Numbered from the stretch's first letter, positions 19,918 to 31,771 are shown. The stretch is DNA of 64,000 bases from Achatina immaculata (GCA_009760885.1 CM019714.1:148109-212108), one strand, 5' to 3'. The notes: generated by a model not told the origin, from the sequence alone. Translations and numbers: made by a program.

Positions 19918-22900
19918 AAGAAGTGTGAAATCTATAGAAAATATATCTTTGTGGAAAGCTAAGGAATATATATTTGTGAAAGTTATCTAACAGACAAGTG
20001 TGAAAGCAAAGGAACAGGTATGAGTGAAAGATAGGGGATAGACATGTGTGAAAGCTAAAAATAGATATATGTGAAAATTAGAGTATACAGAAGTGTGAAA
20101 AGTGAGGAATAGATTTGTGTGACAGTTAGGATATAGACATGTGTGAAAACTAAGTAATAGATATCTGTGAAAGCTTAGGGATAAACAAGTGTAAAAGTCA
20201 AGGGAGAGACAAATGTGAAATATAAAGGATAAACAAATGTGAACGCTAAGGATTTGATAAGTGTGAAAGTTTAAAGGATAGAAACGTGTGAAGACTAAAG
20301 GATAGAGCAGTGTGAAGGTTAGGGGATCGACAAGTGTGAAAGCAAAGGGATAGAAAACTGTGAACGTTAATGGATAGACAAGAGATGAAAATAAAAGATA
20401 TACATACGTTAAAGTTAGGGGATAGACGTGTGTGAAAGTTTGGAGATAGACATGTGTGAAAGATAGATGATATGTATGACTGAGAGTTTGGGATAGATAT
20501 GTGTGAAAGATAAAGGAATTACAAGTGTGAAAGATAAGTAATAGATATATGTGAAAGTAAGGGAACAGACATGTGTGAAAGTTAAGGAATAGATGTGTGT
20601 GAAAGTAACGCAATACACAAATGTGAAAGTTAGTGGATAGACTAGTGTGAAAACTAAGTAATAGATGTGTTAAAGGTATGGGATAGACATGTGTGAAAGC
20701 TAAAGGAAAGATAAGTGTTAAAGCTAAGGGATAGACAAGTGTGAAAGATAAAAGCTAGGCAAGTGTGAAAGCTAAGGGATAGACAAGTGTGACAGCTAAG
20801 AGATAGACAAGTGTGAAAGCTAAAGGATAGACAAGTGTGAAAGCTAAAAGCTAGGCAAGTGTGAAAGCTAAGAGATAGACAAGTGTGAAAATTAACGGAT
20901 AGACATGTGTGAATGTTAGGGCATAGACAAGAGTTAAAACTAAGGGATAGACATGAGTGAATGTTCATGGATAGACATGTGTGTAACTTTGAATATAGAC
21001 ATGTGTGAAATGTAGGAAATAAATAAGTGAAAATTACTGGATAGACATGTGGTGAACGTAAAGAGGATAGATATTTGACAAAGTTAGGGGATAAATATGT
21101 GTGAAATTTAGCCGATAGATATGTACGAAAGTTAGGTGACAGACATATGTGAAACCTTGGGGATAGTCAAGTGTAAAAGTTAGAGAACAGACGTCTGTGA
21201 AAAGTAGGGGATAGGTACTTTTGGAAAGTTAGGGGATAGACATATGTGAAAGCTAAAGAAAAGATATGTGTGAAAGTTAGCTGATAGACAAGTGTGAAGG
21301 CTAAAGAATAGATATGTGTGAAAGTTAACTGATAGACAAGTGTGAATTCTATTAGATATGTCTTTAAGTAAGGGAATAAACAAATGTGAAACTAAGGAAT
21401 AGATATGTGTGAAAGTTATGTGATTGCAAGTGTGAAAGCACAGGTATAGATATGTGGGAGACTCAGGGGTTAGACGTGTGTGAAAGATAAGGAACAGATG
21501 TGTGTGACAGTTAGAGGATAAGGATGTGTGAAAGGTAAAGGAAAACAAGGTGTGTAATTTATGGGATAGATAAGTGTGAATCCTAAATGATAGACATTTG
21601 TGAAAGCGAAAAGATAGACATGTGTGAAAGTTAGGGGATATATATATATATATTATGAATATTAGGGGATAGACACGTGTTGAATTTAGGGGCTAGATAT
21701 GTTGCACTATTAGATGAGAGACCACTGTGATAGTTGGGGAATTGAAATCTGTGAAAGTTAGGGAATAGACATGAGCGAAAGTTAGCGGAAAGACATGTGT
21801 GAAAGCTAAGGATTTGATATATGCGAAATGAGAGATAAACATGTGTGAAAGATAAAGGACAGAAGTGCGAAATCTAAGAAATAGAGATGTGCGAAAGTTA
21901 GTGGATATACATGTATTAAAGCTAATGAATAGATAAGTGTGAAAGTTAGAAAATAGACACATGTGAAAGGAAAGGAATATATATGTATGAAACTCAGACG
22001 TCAGTCATGTGTGAAAGATAACGAATAGATATGCGTGAAATGACGGATTAGACAAGTGTGAAAGTAAAGGAATTGATATTTGGGAAGATTAGCTGGTAGA
22101 CATGTGTGTAAGCTAAGAAATATATACATGTGAAAGTTAGTGGATTGACATGCATGAAATTAAGGAGAAAGACATCTGTGAAATCTATTGAAGAGGCATG
22201 TGTGAAAGTTAGGGGATAGATATATGGGAAAGTTGGAGATTGGAGATGTGTGAAAATTAGGTGATAGATATGTGTGAACGTTAGGGGATAGACATGTATG
22301 AAAGTTAAATGACAGACATATCTGAAACCTAAACAATAGATATGTGTGCTAGTTAAGGTATAGAGATGTAATAAAATTAAGGAAGAGATATGTGTGCTAG
22401 TTAGGGGATAGAGATGTGTGAAAACTAAGAAATGGATATGTGTGAAAGTTAGTGGATAGATGAATTCGAAAGGTAGTGGATAGATTAGTGTTAAATTTAG
22501 GGCATAGACGTGTGTGAAAATTTAGAGTTAGACATGTGGGATAGTAGGGGATAGATATATGGGAAATCGAGAAGATATAATTGTGTGAATGTTTGCAGAT
22601 AAACACGTGTGAAAAATAAGGGTAGACAATTGTGAAAGGTAAGAGATAAACAAATGTGAAAGCCAAGGGATAGATAAGTGTGAAAGTTAAGGAACAGAAA
22701 TATGAGAAATCTCAGGGTTAGGCAAGTGTGAATGTTAAGTGAGAGAGAAATGTGAAAGTTAATTGATAAACATGTATGGGTATAGAAACGTATGAAAGTA
22801 AAGGATACACAAATGTAAAATTTAGCGGATAGACAAGTATGAAAGGTAAGGGATAAACATATTTGAAAGATAATGAAAGACAATTGTGAAAGTTAGTGGA

Positions 22901-23325
22901 TAGAGATGTGTGATAGCTAAAGATTAGATATGTGTGAAAATTAGAGTATAGTGATGTGTGAAAGATAAGGAATAGATATCTGTGAAAGTTAGGGGATAGA
23001 GATGAGTCTAAGCTAAGACCTAGATATTAAAGGGATACACAAATGCAAAAGATAAGGCAGAGATATGTTTGACAGTCAGGGAATGGACATGTGTGAAAGC
23101 AAAGGAATAAATATGTGTGAAAGTAAAGGGATAGACAAGTGTGAAAGGTAAGGAATAGATTTATCTGAAAGATCTGATATAGACATGTTTGAAAGCATAA
23201 GATTATACTTCTGTGAAATTTAGATGATAGACAAGTGTGAAAGCCAAGGAATAGATATCTGTGAAATGAGGGATTAGACAATTGTGATAGCAAGTAGATA
23301 AATATAAGTGAAGGTTAGGTAAAGC
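19918..23325. repeat. 24-bp minisatellite array, about 3.4 kb
   Basis: Consensus is close to GATAGACATGTGTGAAAGTT plus AGGG, about 140 imperfect copies. Because 24 is a multiple of three, the minus strand has open frames up to 208 codons with an eight-residue period (SFHTCLSL, NFHTYLFL). Stops and frame changes recur, and there is no start or splice context, so I do not call a gene. The array is bounded by the tail of LINE A on the left and the 5' end of LINE B on the right. Confidence 0.97.
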
Positions 23326-25702
23326 TGGGGAGACCATCCCAAACCAAGCGCGTCACAGATAAGGGATGGTGAAAATCCTCCAAATATGGAGGATCCTTGT
23401 GAATAAGGAGTTACCCAAATAAGCAGGACGGATCAACTGTCGGTAGACTCAGAGAGCGAGGTGGGGTAGTAGGTGGCTCTACTACTCCTATAAAGTGCCT
23501 CAGGTGCTCAGTGAAGGAATACTAGGCGCCTTAAAACCTCTCGCTACCGCTGCCTTGCGGGTAGGATAGGCAGTCCAAAGGCTAGCGGAGAGTCCGTACA
23601 CAAAGCGACAGAAGGCAAAGGGGAAACCACTGTTGTAGCTCCCAAGAACAATTATGCTTATTCAGAGTAACAGATTTGTCATGAACGACGTTAATAGATG
23701 TTCCTTTCTAACAGCCTCGTCCGGTAGGGCAGCTCACGAGCCACAGGTGAGGCCAGATCGTCATCAAGCTACTGGTGGCAAAACTAACAAGTTCAAAATA
23801 GCAACATGGAATGTTAGAACTTTATTCGATGCTGGAAAATTAGAAAATGTAAAGATGGAAATGTAAAGGATGAATATCAACATATAAGGAATGAGTGAAG
23901 TTAGATGGACATGTGCAGGGATGATAAACTCTGATAAATATAAAATAATATATTCAGGAAGTGAGAAACATGAACGAGGAGTAGGAATAATATTTGACGA
24001 ACAAATAGCAAGGACAACTGTAGGATATTTGAACATCTCGGACCGAGTCCTGCTAGCCCAACTGAAAGGACGACCAATAAACATAAATATTATACAAGTG
24101 TACGCTCCAAAATCTGAAAGTTGTGAAGAAGATGTACAGCTATTTTATAATGACATAGAGACAACCCTAAAACACATAAAGGCACATGAAGTTACCATAG
24201 TCATGGGAGATTTTAATGCCAAAGTCGGTAATGGAAGAATTTCAGACATCGTTGGTGACTATGGACTGGGGGAGAGGAATGACAGAGGTTATAAATTAAT
24301 TGAATGGGCAAGAATACACAGCATGGTTGTAGGAAACACCTGGTTTAAAAAACATCCTCAAAGACTGGCAACGTGGTGCAGCCCAGACAAAAAGACTTTT
24401 AACCAGACAGACTACATATTACACGATTTCGCAATGCATTACTGACAACAAAAACCATGCCAGGAGCTGACTACAATAGTGACCATGACCCACTCTGCAG
24501 AAAAATTAGAATAAAGCTAAAGAAAGCATGATCAAACTGAATACAGAACTCCTTTGAAATGACCAAGAACTGGGAGAACAATACAAAGTTATTATAACAA
24601 ATAGATACAATGCAATAGCAAAGATAAACAGTATAGATGAACAATGAGTAATGGTAAGACAGTCTATCCACAAACTGTTAAGCAGATAATGCCACCAAAA
24701 AAAAGAAGCCCCTAAAATAAATGGATGACAGACGATATCTTAGGACTGATGGACAAGAGGAGGAGGAGGAGTAAAAATAACAATGAAAAATATAGCAAGA
24801 TAAATAAAGAAATAAGACGCAAATGCAGAGAAGCAAAAGAAGTGTGATTAAATGAAGATTCCAGACAGATAGAGGACACTCATAATAAAGACACCAAAAA
24901 CATGCACAAACGAATTAATGAACTCAAAAGCAGGAAATCAAAATATACCACAGGATGCCTGAAATCGAAAGAAGGTAAAATGTTAATGGGAAAAGAAGAC
25001 ATTGTGGACAGGTGGAAAGATTATATCGGTGAGCTATATGGAGGAGAAAGACCAGAATTAACACCAGATACTGAAAACTGTGAGGGACCACCAATACTTG
25101 AAGATGAAATCATAGATGCCATCAAACACATGAAGAAAGGAAAAGCGACTGGTCCTGATAATATAACAATAGAAGAAATAGAGGCACTAGAGGAAACAGG
25201 AATAAAAATAATAACCAACTTACTGAATGACATTTAAAACAGTGGTTATATTCTCAGTAACCTGATTAAATCCACGTTTATAGCACTATCAAAGAATCCA
25301 GATGCAAAGGAATTTGATGACCACCGGACTATCAGCCGCTCATGTCACATAAGGAAACTACTTCTGAGAATTATTATGACAAGAACAAGGAAAAAGATAA
25401 AAATGGAAATAGCAGATGAACAGTTTGGATTTGTTGAAGGAAAGGGAACACACAATGCAATTTATGCTTTATGAACACTAACAGAAAGAGCTTTAGAAGT
25501 ACAGAAAGATCTCTTCTTATGCTTCATTGATTACACCAAGCATTCGACAAGGTGAAACATAATGAAATTATTAAAATGCTTGAAAACGTCAATATAGACG
25601 GCAAAAACCTGAGAATTGTAAAAGCAATGGTAAGACATACTATACTGGCAGCAAGAAGCAGCAGTTCGAGTTGAAAATAGAACTGGAAAATATCAACCTA
25701 TA
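23326..25702 (+). pseudogene. LINE family B copy 1: 5' UTR, endonuclease and start of RT
   Basis: The segment 23326-23690 is a GC-richer 5' UTR. Endonuclease coding follows: KFKIATWNVRTLF (about 23790), stops at 23864 and 23888, then MSEVRWTCAG, VYAPKSES, VIVMGDFNAKVG and DYGLGERNDRGYKLIEWARI up to 24445. These are the APE-type metal- and DNA-binding motifs, with GDFNAK intact. 24902-25237 encodes the linker and the first RT block (KKGKATGPDNITIEEIEALE). Several stops and a frameshift near 25480 break the rest. At 25703 a separate retroposon is inserted, and the RT core continues at 27209. Confidence 0.88.
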
Positions 25703-27197
25703 GGTTCTAAGGACTGCAAATGCGCCTCAAACAGCCTCTGGCAGTCAAGTCCAGCTCCTGGCCTTCCCGTGGCAGAACTGTTTAAACTGACAGGAGAAGG
25801 GGCGAGGGCGAATATCTGGCGCCTGAAAACCAGTTACTTAGGGTAGATGAGTGGCACGTTTGGTAGCTCATCTGCCGCTGTTGGCGAGATCTTCAGCTGC
25901 CGTGCGTGGAGCGGTGCTCTTACCGGCCAATGAAGAAATTTGCAAATGAGGTTGCCGCGCAGCATCACTGCGGAAAAGGTGGTTGAAAGAATAAAGCGAA
26001 GCAAACAGTCAAATCACGGCACCTCTGGTCTGGAGGTCGGCCACGTCCTGAGTGCAGTCATATCGGGTGAAATGCATGAACCGGCTTGTCCCGGAGGTTA
26101 AGTCACTGCTGGCTTGACTTTTCAAATGCCGCGCGTGGAGTGAAGCTCCTCCCGGTTAAGGAAGTAAATGCGGAAATAAAGGTTGCTGTGCGGCGCCGAC
26201 GGGAAAAGGTGGTGGAAAGTGAAGTTTAACCTGGTATGTCCAGTAGTATCGCTACGAGAGCTATACCACGGCACCTCTGCTCTAGAGGCCGCCTACGTCC
26301 GAAATACACCTACACTGGTGAAATATGCCTAAACCGGCACACACCAGGGGTGGAACTCGATGGCTAGACATGTCATGCCACCTCCGCTCTATAGGTCGGT
26401 AACGCCTGATAAACACCCATACTGGTGAATTTTGCCTAAACCGGCTCATACCAGGGGTGAATCTTGAAGGCTATGAATGTCACAGTACCTCTGCCCTAGA
26501 GGTCGGTCCCGTCCCAAACACGCCCATACTGGGAAATGCCTAAACCGGCTCAACCCAGGGGTAGAAGTCACTAGTGGCGAGGATTCGTCCTCCTGGACAA
26601 AAGCTCCATCCTGGTCACAACTAGGAAGGGTAGCGGCCACGACCGCAAAATGCTGAAGTCGGAGACACTGGACCAGGGAAGTCTAGATAGGCAACCACCT
26701 CTCACCCGGCGGGGATGTCTGCGTATCCTAATCACGCTGAGGTTTTCCGGTGAGAAAGTCCAACCCTGGACTGGATGGGCAACCACCTCTCACCCGGCGG
26801 TGATACACGGGTATCTCAAAACACGTCGAGGTTTTCCGGTGAGAAAGTCCAACTCTGGCCTGGGTGGGCTAACGCCTCTCACCCAGCGGGGATGCACTGA
26901 TATTCCAAACACGTCGAGGTCTTCCGGTGAGAAAGTCCAACCCTAGACCAAACTGGTGCAATGAAAACCACGGTGTCACGCAATCCCGCTTCCGAGACCC
27001 ACCAAGAATACAGGCTAAAGCACTGTGATACTCTGAACCCCTTATGGTCCTTTCGTGGAACTCGTGTGGTCTATTTTGGACCACACAGGGGACCACGGGA
27101 CCTAACGAGGACCACAGGCGTGAATTCAGTAGGTTCACAGTGCGGTTTTTGGTGGTAGAAGTGAACGAAGAAGAAGAAGAAGAAGAAGAAGAAGAAG
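25703..27197 (+). mobile_element. GC-rich non-autonomous retroposon with (GAA)n tail and 11-bp target duplication
   Basis: The insert is flanked by ATCAACCTATA at 25692-25702 and again at 27198-27208. The uninterrupted LINE B copy shows the empty site at about 58462 (ATCAACCTATA followed directly by AAACAAGG). It ends in a GAAGAA tail of about 30 bases, so it was inserted by target-primed reverse transcription. No reverse transcriptase or other long ORF is present. It contains about four repeats of roughly 118 bp at 26000-26570 (landmark TGCCTAAACCGGC) and three of roughly 90 bp at 26690-26945 (landmark TTTTCCGGTGAGAAAGTCCA). It is clearly GC-richer than its surroundings. The source enzyme is unknown. 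Confidence 0.88.
26000..26945. repeat. Two internal tandem repeat blocks in the GC-rich retroposon
   Basis: Block one (about 26000-26570) repeats a unit with CCATACTGGTGAA, TGCCTAAACCGGCTC and CTAGAGGTCGG. Block two (about 26690-26945) repeats ACCTCTCACCCGGCGG, ACGTCGAGGTTTTCC and GAGAAAGTCCAACC. The repeats have no coding frame in common. Confidence 0.8.
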
Positions 27198-27208
27198 ATC
27201 AACCTATA

Positions 27209-27975
27209 AAACAAGGTGTGCGACAAGGATGTGTACTATCTCCGGACCATGTTTCTCTGTACAGCAAAAATATTATAAGAACTATCATCATAGAAACAGA
27301 CATAAAAATTGAGGAATATAATATTAACAACCTTCGGTATGCTGACGACACAGTACTGATAGCTGAGAACCAACAGGACCTGCAAAATCTCTTGGATAAA
27401 GTGGCCAGAGAAAATGAACAGCAAGGTTTTACTTTGAATATCAAAAAAAAAAAAGAGACTATGGTTATATCTAAGAAAAAGAATCCACCAACACGCAGTA
27501 TAAAATTAAACGGAACTATTCTAAAGCAGGTGCAGAAATTCAGATACCTTGGAGCAGTAATAAATTCAGATGGGAAATGCAGAACAGAAATTTGGAACAG
27601 AATAGGCCAAGCAAATTTCAGAGAATGAGAAACACATTAGCCAACACATCCTTATCAATGAATGTTAGAAAACGAGTCCTAACATGTTATATTGAACCTG
27701 TCTTGTTATATGGAAGTGAATCATGGACAATAGGCAAGTCTGCACAAAAATGATTGGAAGCAGCAGAAATGTAGTTTATTAGAAGAATGTTGCGAATCCG
27801 CTGGACAGCAAAAGTAGCTAATGAAGAATGTATGAGAAGAGCTGGAGAAAAGATAAGAGAGAGACAATGTATTTTCATAGGACATGCAATGAGAAGTGAG
27901 GGCATTGAAAATATTATAACAACAGGAAAAATAAAAGGAAGAAGATCAAGAGGAAGACCAAGAGAAATGATACTC
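27209..27975 (+). pseudogene. LINE family B copy 1: RT core and C-terminus after the insert
   Basis: Continues as KQGVRQGCVLSPDHVSLYSK, then the intact active site LRYADDTVLIAENQQDLQNL at about 27335-27385, and KFRYLGAVINSDGKCRT before a frame change at about 27628. The C-terminal text RMLRIRWTAKVANEECMRR and KGRRSRGRPREMI follows. Relative to copy 2 (59760) it stops at GAAATGATACT (27972), so the 3' end and tail are lost and candidate host sequence abuts the break. Confidence 0.85.
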
Positions 27976-28015
27976 GAGCTCTTGCTTTTGGACTAATGCT
28001 TGGATCTTCTCTTCA

Positions 28016-28196
28016 ATGAATTCATTCAAGAGTCGCGGTCAAAGTCAGGTTGAAATTTCTTTTGTTTCATTGTTGTTGAATGTTGAACAGTCACCACTAG
28101 CAACATGCGTCATCACACATAAACTCATCTACAAGTGCGGAAACAAAGTTGCATTTGACACTTCTCAAGACGAGCGTGGGAAACTAACCTCGAAAT
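28016..28196 (+). CDS. Candidate host exon (Cys-containing), first of two
   Basis: A frame open from about 27971 reads VEQSPLATCVITHKLIYKCG, NKVAFDTSQDERGKLTSK and then a donor-like AAAT|GTAAAG at 28197. If spliced there the intron is phase 1. A pyrimidine-rich tract and CTAAT branch-like word precede it (27985-28025), but the exact acceptor is uncertain; several AGs are possible, including 28041-28100. No mobile-element similarity is visible and Cys spacing looks extracellular. The next exon, 28563-28702, begins with the two bases needed to complete a Cys codon. I do not recognise the family. Confidence 0.35.
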
Positions 28197-28562
28197 GTAA
28201 AGAATATTTTCTTACTGTAACCATTTGCCTCTCTTACCACAAATCTTTCATCTTGTTATACTGTTGTTATTTTTCGTGAAGTGTATCTACGAACGGACAT
28301 TCTTATGATAGCTTTTATTTTATATATTTTATTAATTTGTGTCATGCACGTCTCATTTTAACTTTACAAGTTAATCTTCACATAGTTTCTGTCTACATAG
28401 TCTCCAAAGTTTGTTTTTCTCGTAAGAAGCTAATGTGTCTACTGATTGTTACGTGTTTTCAGATTACCATGCAAAGGTAAAAAAGAATTTAAAACCGCCC
28501 TTCAAACGTTGTATTTTTGCGTTATTTTAAAGTCAAAGTAACATGATCTATTTCAAATTAAG

Positions 28563-28702
28563 GCACTTCGAAAGAGACATGCAGTCTCTTCACCGTCTTA
28601 AACGGCGCTTACGACAACTTGGACCAGGTTCAGAATGAAAACTCTGTCAGTGATATCATTTACGTGAAGTTTATTCCAACTGTTGTTTCAGAACTAGGAC
28701 CA
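28563..28702 (+). CDS. Candidate host exon, second of two
   Basis: Between an AG at 28561-28562 and a strong donor CCA|GTAAGT at 28703 one frame stays open: TSKETCSLFTVLNGAYDNLD, then QVQNENSVSDIIYVKFIPTV and VSELGP. The leading GC would complete a codon split by the phase-1 donor at 28197, giving Cys. The exon ends in phase 0. Other frames contain stops. The composition is unlike the LINEs around it. The acceptor tract is weak. A TCTG microsatellite begins just inside the downstream intron. Confidence 0.4.
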
Positions 28703-28870
28703 GTAAGTGTATCTGTCTGTCTGTCTATCGGTCTGCTTGTTTGTCTGCTTCTGTCTGTCGATATGTCTATCTATGTCTGTCTGTCTGTGTCTGTCCATCT
28801 ATCTATCCGTTCATCCATCCATCCGGTCATTTATATATATATATATATGTGTGTGTGTCTCTGATTATCT
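28703..28870. repeat. (TCTG)n/(TCTA)n microsatellite with a short TA run
   Basis: Runs of TGTCTGTCTGTC and ATCTATC units to about 28830, a TA stretch, then GTGTGTGT. Scattered TCTG words continue to about 28970. I see no gene in 28871-29099. Confidence 0.9.
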
Positions 28871-29099
28871 GTCTATCTCTATCTAAATGAACTTTTGTCT
28901 CTATATCTAACCTGTCTGTCCCTATATTAAATATGTCTATATTTGTAGTCAAAATATCTGTCTGTCTTGTTGAATATCCGCGACAGTCGAAGTTAAAAGA
29001 TGACAGATTGAAAATAGGTCACTTCTACTAGACTGTCTATCATTATGTCTGCATACAAATATAATATGTATGATAGTTTGTATGTCTAACTATCCACTT

Positions 29100-30238
29100 A
29101 CAAGGCCCGACAATTAAGTAGTGAGACTGATTTTATTAAGGCCAAGGAAAAAAAAATACATCTATGAAGCAAAGCATGTAATCCAAAGTGGCTACCTTCA
29201 TCTATTATCTAGCAACTTTTCGTCACTGCCCGATAAGCAGACCACAAACAAGCCGCCATTTCGTTGACATAGTTAGAGGTGCATTGTCACGTAATCAGCT
29301 TCTGTTTAAAACTCTGAAAAAGTACCATTGAAACAGTTGGATTGATTCGACAAGTTTATGGGGATAATTGTTTATCTTGTGCACAGGTATTCACGTGGCA
29401 TTCACGATTCACATGTGGTATGGAAACGATTACAAATGTAACTAGACATAGACATCCTATTTCTGCTCGTAATGTGGTTCTCATTGCGAAAGTCAGAGAA
29501 CAGATACAAGAAGATCGTTGTTTGACTGTGAAGATTATGACAGATGAATTTAGTGTTAACCGAGAGACCATTTGAAAAATTTTAGTGAAAGATTTTGGCA
29601 TGAGAAAAGTCGCTTGCCGGTTTGTACTACATGAGTTGTCTGATGATCAAAAACAGCAGCGTCTTGAGTACGCAAACGGCATCATCAAATGAAGAAATAA
29701 ACATTTTTTTTAAAAATTGGATTATTGCAGAGGATGAAACATGGATTTTACTGTTACGATCCCACAACTATATGCCACAATGCTCAGTGGAAGTCATCAT
29801 CATCACCAAAAGGCTAAACATTCGTCTTAAAAAATCAAAAGTTAAGACAAAGACAATATTGGTGTGCTTCTACGACAGCAAATGAATTAATCACGAAGAA
29901 CTTATTCCAGAGGCTCAGACTGTCATTGCCAAAGTTTATTTAAGTATTTTAAACGCTTATTGAAAAGGATTCCGACCCGAGTATTCAACAGCAGGCAGTT
30001 TTTTTCTTCTTCACTATAATGCACCGGCCTACCGGGCGGTATTTGTACAGGAATTTTTGGCCAAAAACCACTGTGTGCTCTCAACCATCCACCCTATTCC
30101 CCAGATTTGTCTTCCTGAGATTATTTTCTATTCCCAAAAATAAAGTTACCATTGAAACCAGGCTTCTTTGACGATACTGATGACATCTAAAGGGCCGTAA
30201 CATCGAGTTTAAGGGCCATACCAACAGAAGAACTGCAG
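29100..30238 (+). pseudogene. mariner-type transposase, dead copy cut by the assembly gap
   Basis: The left end CGACAATTAAGTAGTGAGAC resembles a mariner terminal repeat. 29342-29575 encodes the helix-turn-helix region, with WHSRFTCG and NVVLIAKVREQIQEDRCLTV text. Catalysis needs three Asp: DETW is present at about 29735 (AEDETWILL). The second, in the LLHDNAP box, is Tyr here (LLHYNAPAYRA at about 30015). The third survives next to a stop (YSPDLSS, stop, DYFLFP at about 30100). Multiple stops and frameshifts confirm it is inactive. The 3' end lies in the N run. Confidence 0.85.
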
Positions 30239-30338
30239 NNNNNNNNNNNNNNNNNNNNNNNNNNNNNNNNNNNNNNNNNNNNNNNNNNNNNNNNNNNNNN
30301 NNNNNNNNNNNNNNNNNNNNNNNNNNNNNNNNNNNNNN
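30239..30338. other. 100-base run of N (scaffold gap)
   Basis: Exactly 100 N, the conventional length for a gap of unknown size. The sequence left and right of it are different elements. Order and orientation of the two sides rest on scaffolding, not on sequence. Confidence 1.
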
Positions 30339-31592
30339 CTAGAAATATCCGATACCCCACCGGCTTGCATGCTGAAATTAAGTATCGACTGTTCAGGACC
30401 TTATCCAGTCACCACATCAGGCAACAAGTACATCGTGCATGTAACAGACGAATATTCCGCATGGACGGGGTGTTTTCCAACGCCAAACATCCAAAGTAAA
30501 ACAGTAGCTGACTTGGTAATCGACACTATCGTCCCAAGATATGGAGTACCAATTTCTATAGTCACAGACAACAGTCCCGAGTTTCGTGGAGACCAATTTC
30601 AAACTATGGTGAAACGCTATAACATTCACCATATCTTCACCACACCATACCATCCTCAAGCCAACGGGACAAACGAGAGACAGCATCGCACACTGAATGA
30701 TATTGTTGCCAAACTGGTAAACACGGAGGTCAGTAAATGGGACGAGTACTTGACACAGGCGGTGGCAGCGATGAATATGAACATTTCAAAACGAACAGGA
30801 TACTCCCCATTTTTCCTCATGTACGGGAGACACCCCATTCTACCCCTGGACGCCATCCTGAGACTACGAACACACTGCTACAGTGAAAATGATTCTATAG
30901 AACACACGCTAATGAAACAACATAAAGCTTTTATACAAGTGATAAACCACATAAACAGAACCAAAGACGCACAAAAGCAAACGTACGACGAACAAAGCAC
31001 AACTGAGGACATTTCTATAGGCGATCCAGTATACTTATTAAACCACCATATCACATCAAAACACGACAGCAAATGGAAAACGGGATTCTTTGCTCTAAAA
31101 AAGTTATCTCCAGTATCATTTATAATAAAGAACCAACTGACAGGAAAAATACAACGAGTCCACGCAAACCATTTGAGAAAGGCCTAACAAGATTGGAATA
31201 TCCCTACAGACGACAGAAACAATCAGCGCAGACAGGCTACACTCAGTATAGCACCCAACATCGATGACGACACCGACGATGAGATAGTAGTAGACTTGTC
31301 TGAATCAGAAACCGAACCTGACAGTACGAAGGTAGAAATAACGGAGGAAGAAGTCGCATCCACCCTACAGGTAGCAGTAGACAGCGAAGACAGTACCACT
31401 CAAACAAGTACATCCTTACTAGTACATGAAAACCAACCACCCGCCGAATCAGAAGACGGAGCTACAGAGCAGAGCGTCGAACAACGAGTAGCACCCTTGC
31501 CCACATTACACGACCAAATACAGATTATGAGAAATACTGCAAGGCACACAAAATTACAAAAGATAGGCCAGACCAACACACCAACAGTCTAA
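30339..31592 (+). pseudogene. Ty3/gypsy retrotransposon pol: integrase with GPY/F-like module and acidic tail
   Basis: Integrase joins the element DNA to the host chromosome. The frame enters from the gap and carries the DD35E core: Asp in LSIDCSGPYPV (about 30385), Asp in IVTDNSPEFRGDQF (about 30565) and Glu in QANGTNERQHRT (about 30675), with 35 residues between the last two. All three are present. A GPY/F-like module follows (KWKTGFFALKKLSPVSFIIK, about 31070-31130). A TAA at 31185 ends the 272-codon ORF, but the same frame stays open from there to 31592, giving an acidic tail (IDDDTDDEIVVDLSESETEP). The upstream parts (gag, protease, RT) are absent or in the gap. The single stop could be a mutation or, less likely, readthrough. 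Confidence 0.88.
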
Positions 31593-31771
31593 CCGGAGGA
31601 AGGCGACACGTAACTACACCAACATGTGTGCTGGTCCAAAAAGAGGGACACAAAGACTTTGAGTTCAGGACATGTATCTATACTACAATGTATATATAAA
31701 ATTTATTGTATTCCATACAAAAATTTTGTAAACAAAACAATATACATGCAGGTTACTGGAGACAATGATAC

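Noticed and set aside
19987..23293. Minus-strand proteins of HTCLSLSF-type repeats
   Set aside because: They come from the 24-bp minisatellite; frames break often and there is no start or splice context.
26446..26946. Open frames of 60-100 codons in the GC-rich retroposon
   Set aside because: They track its tandem repeats, occur in several frames and share no motif.
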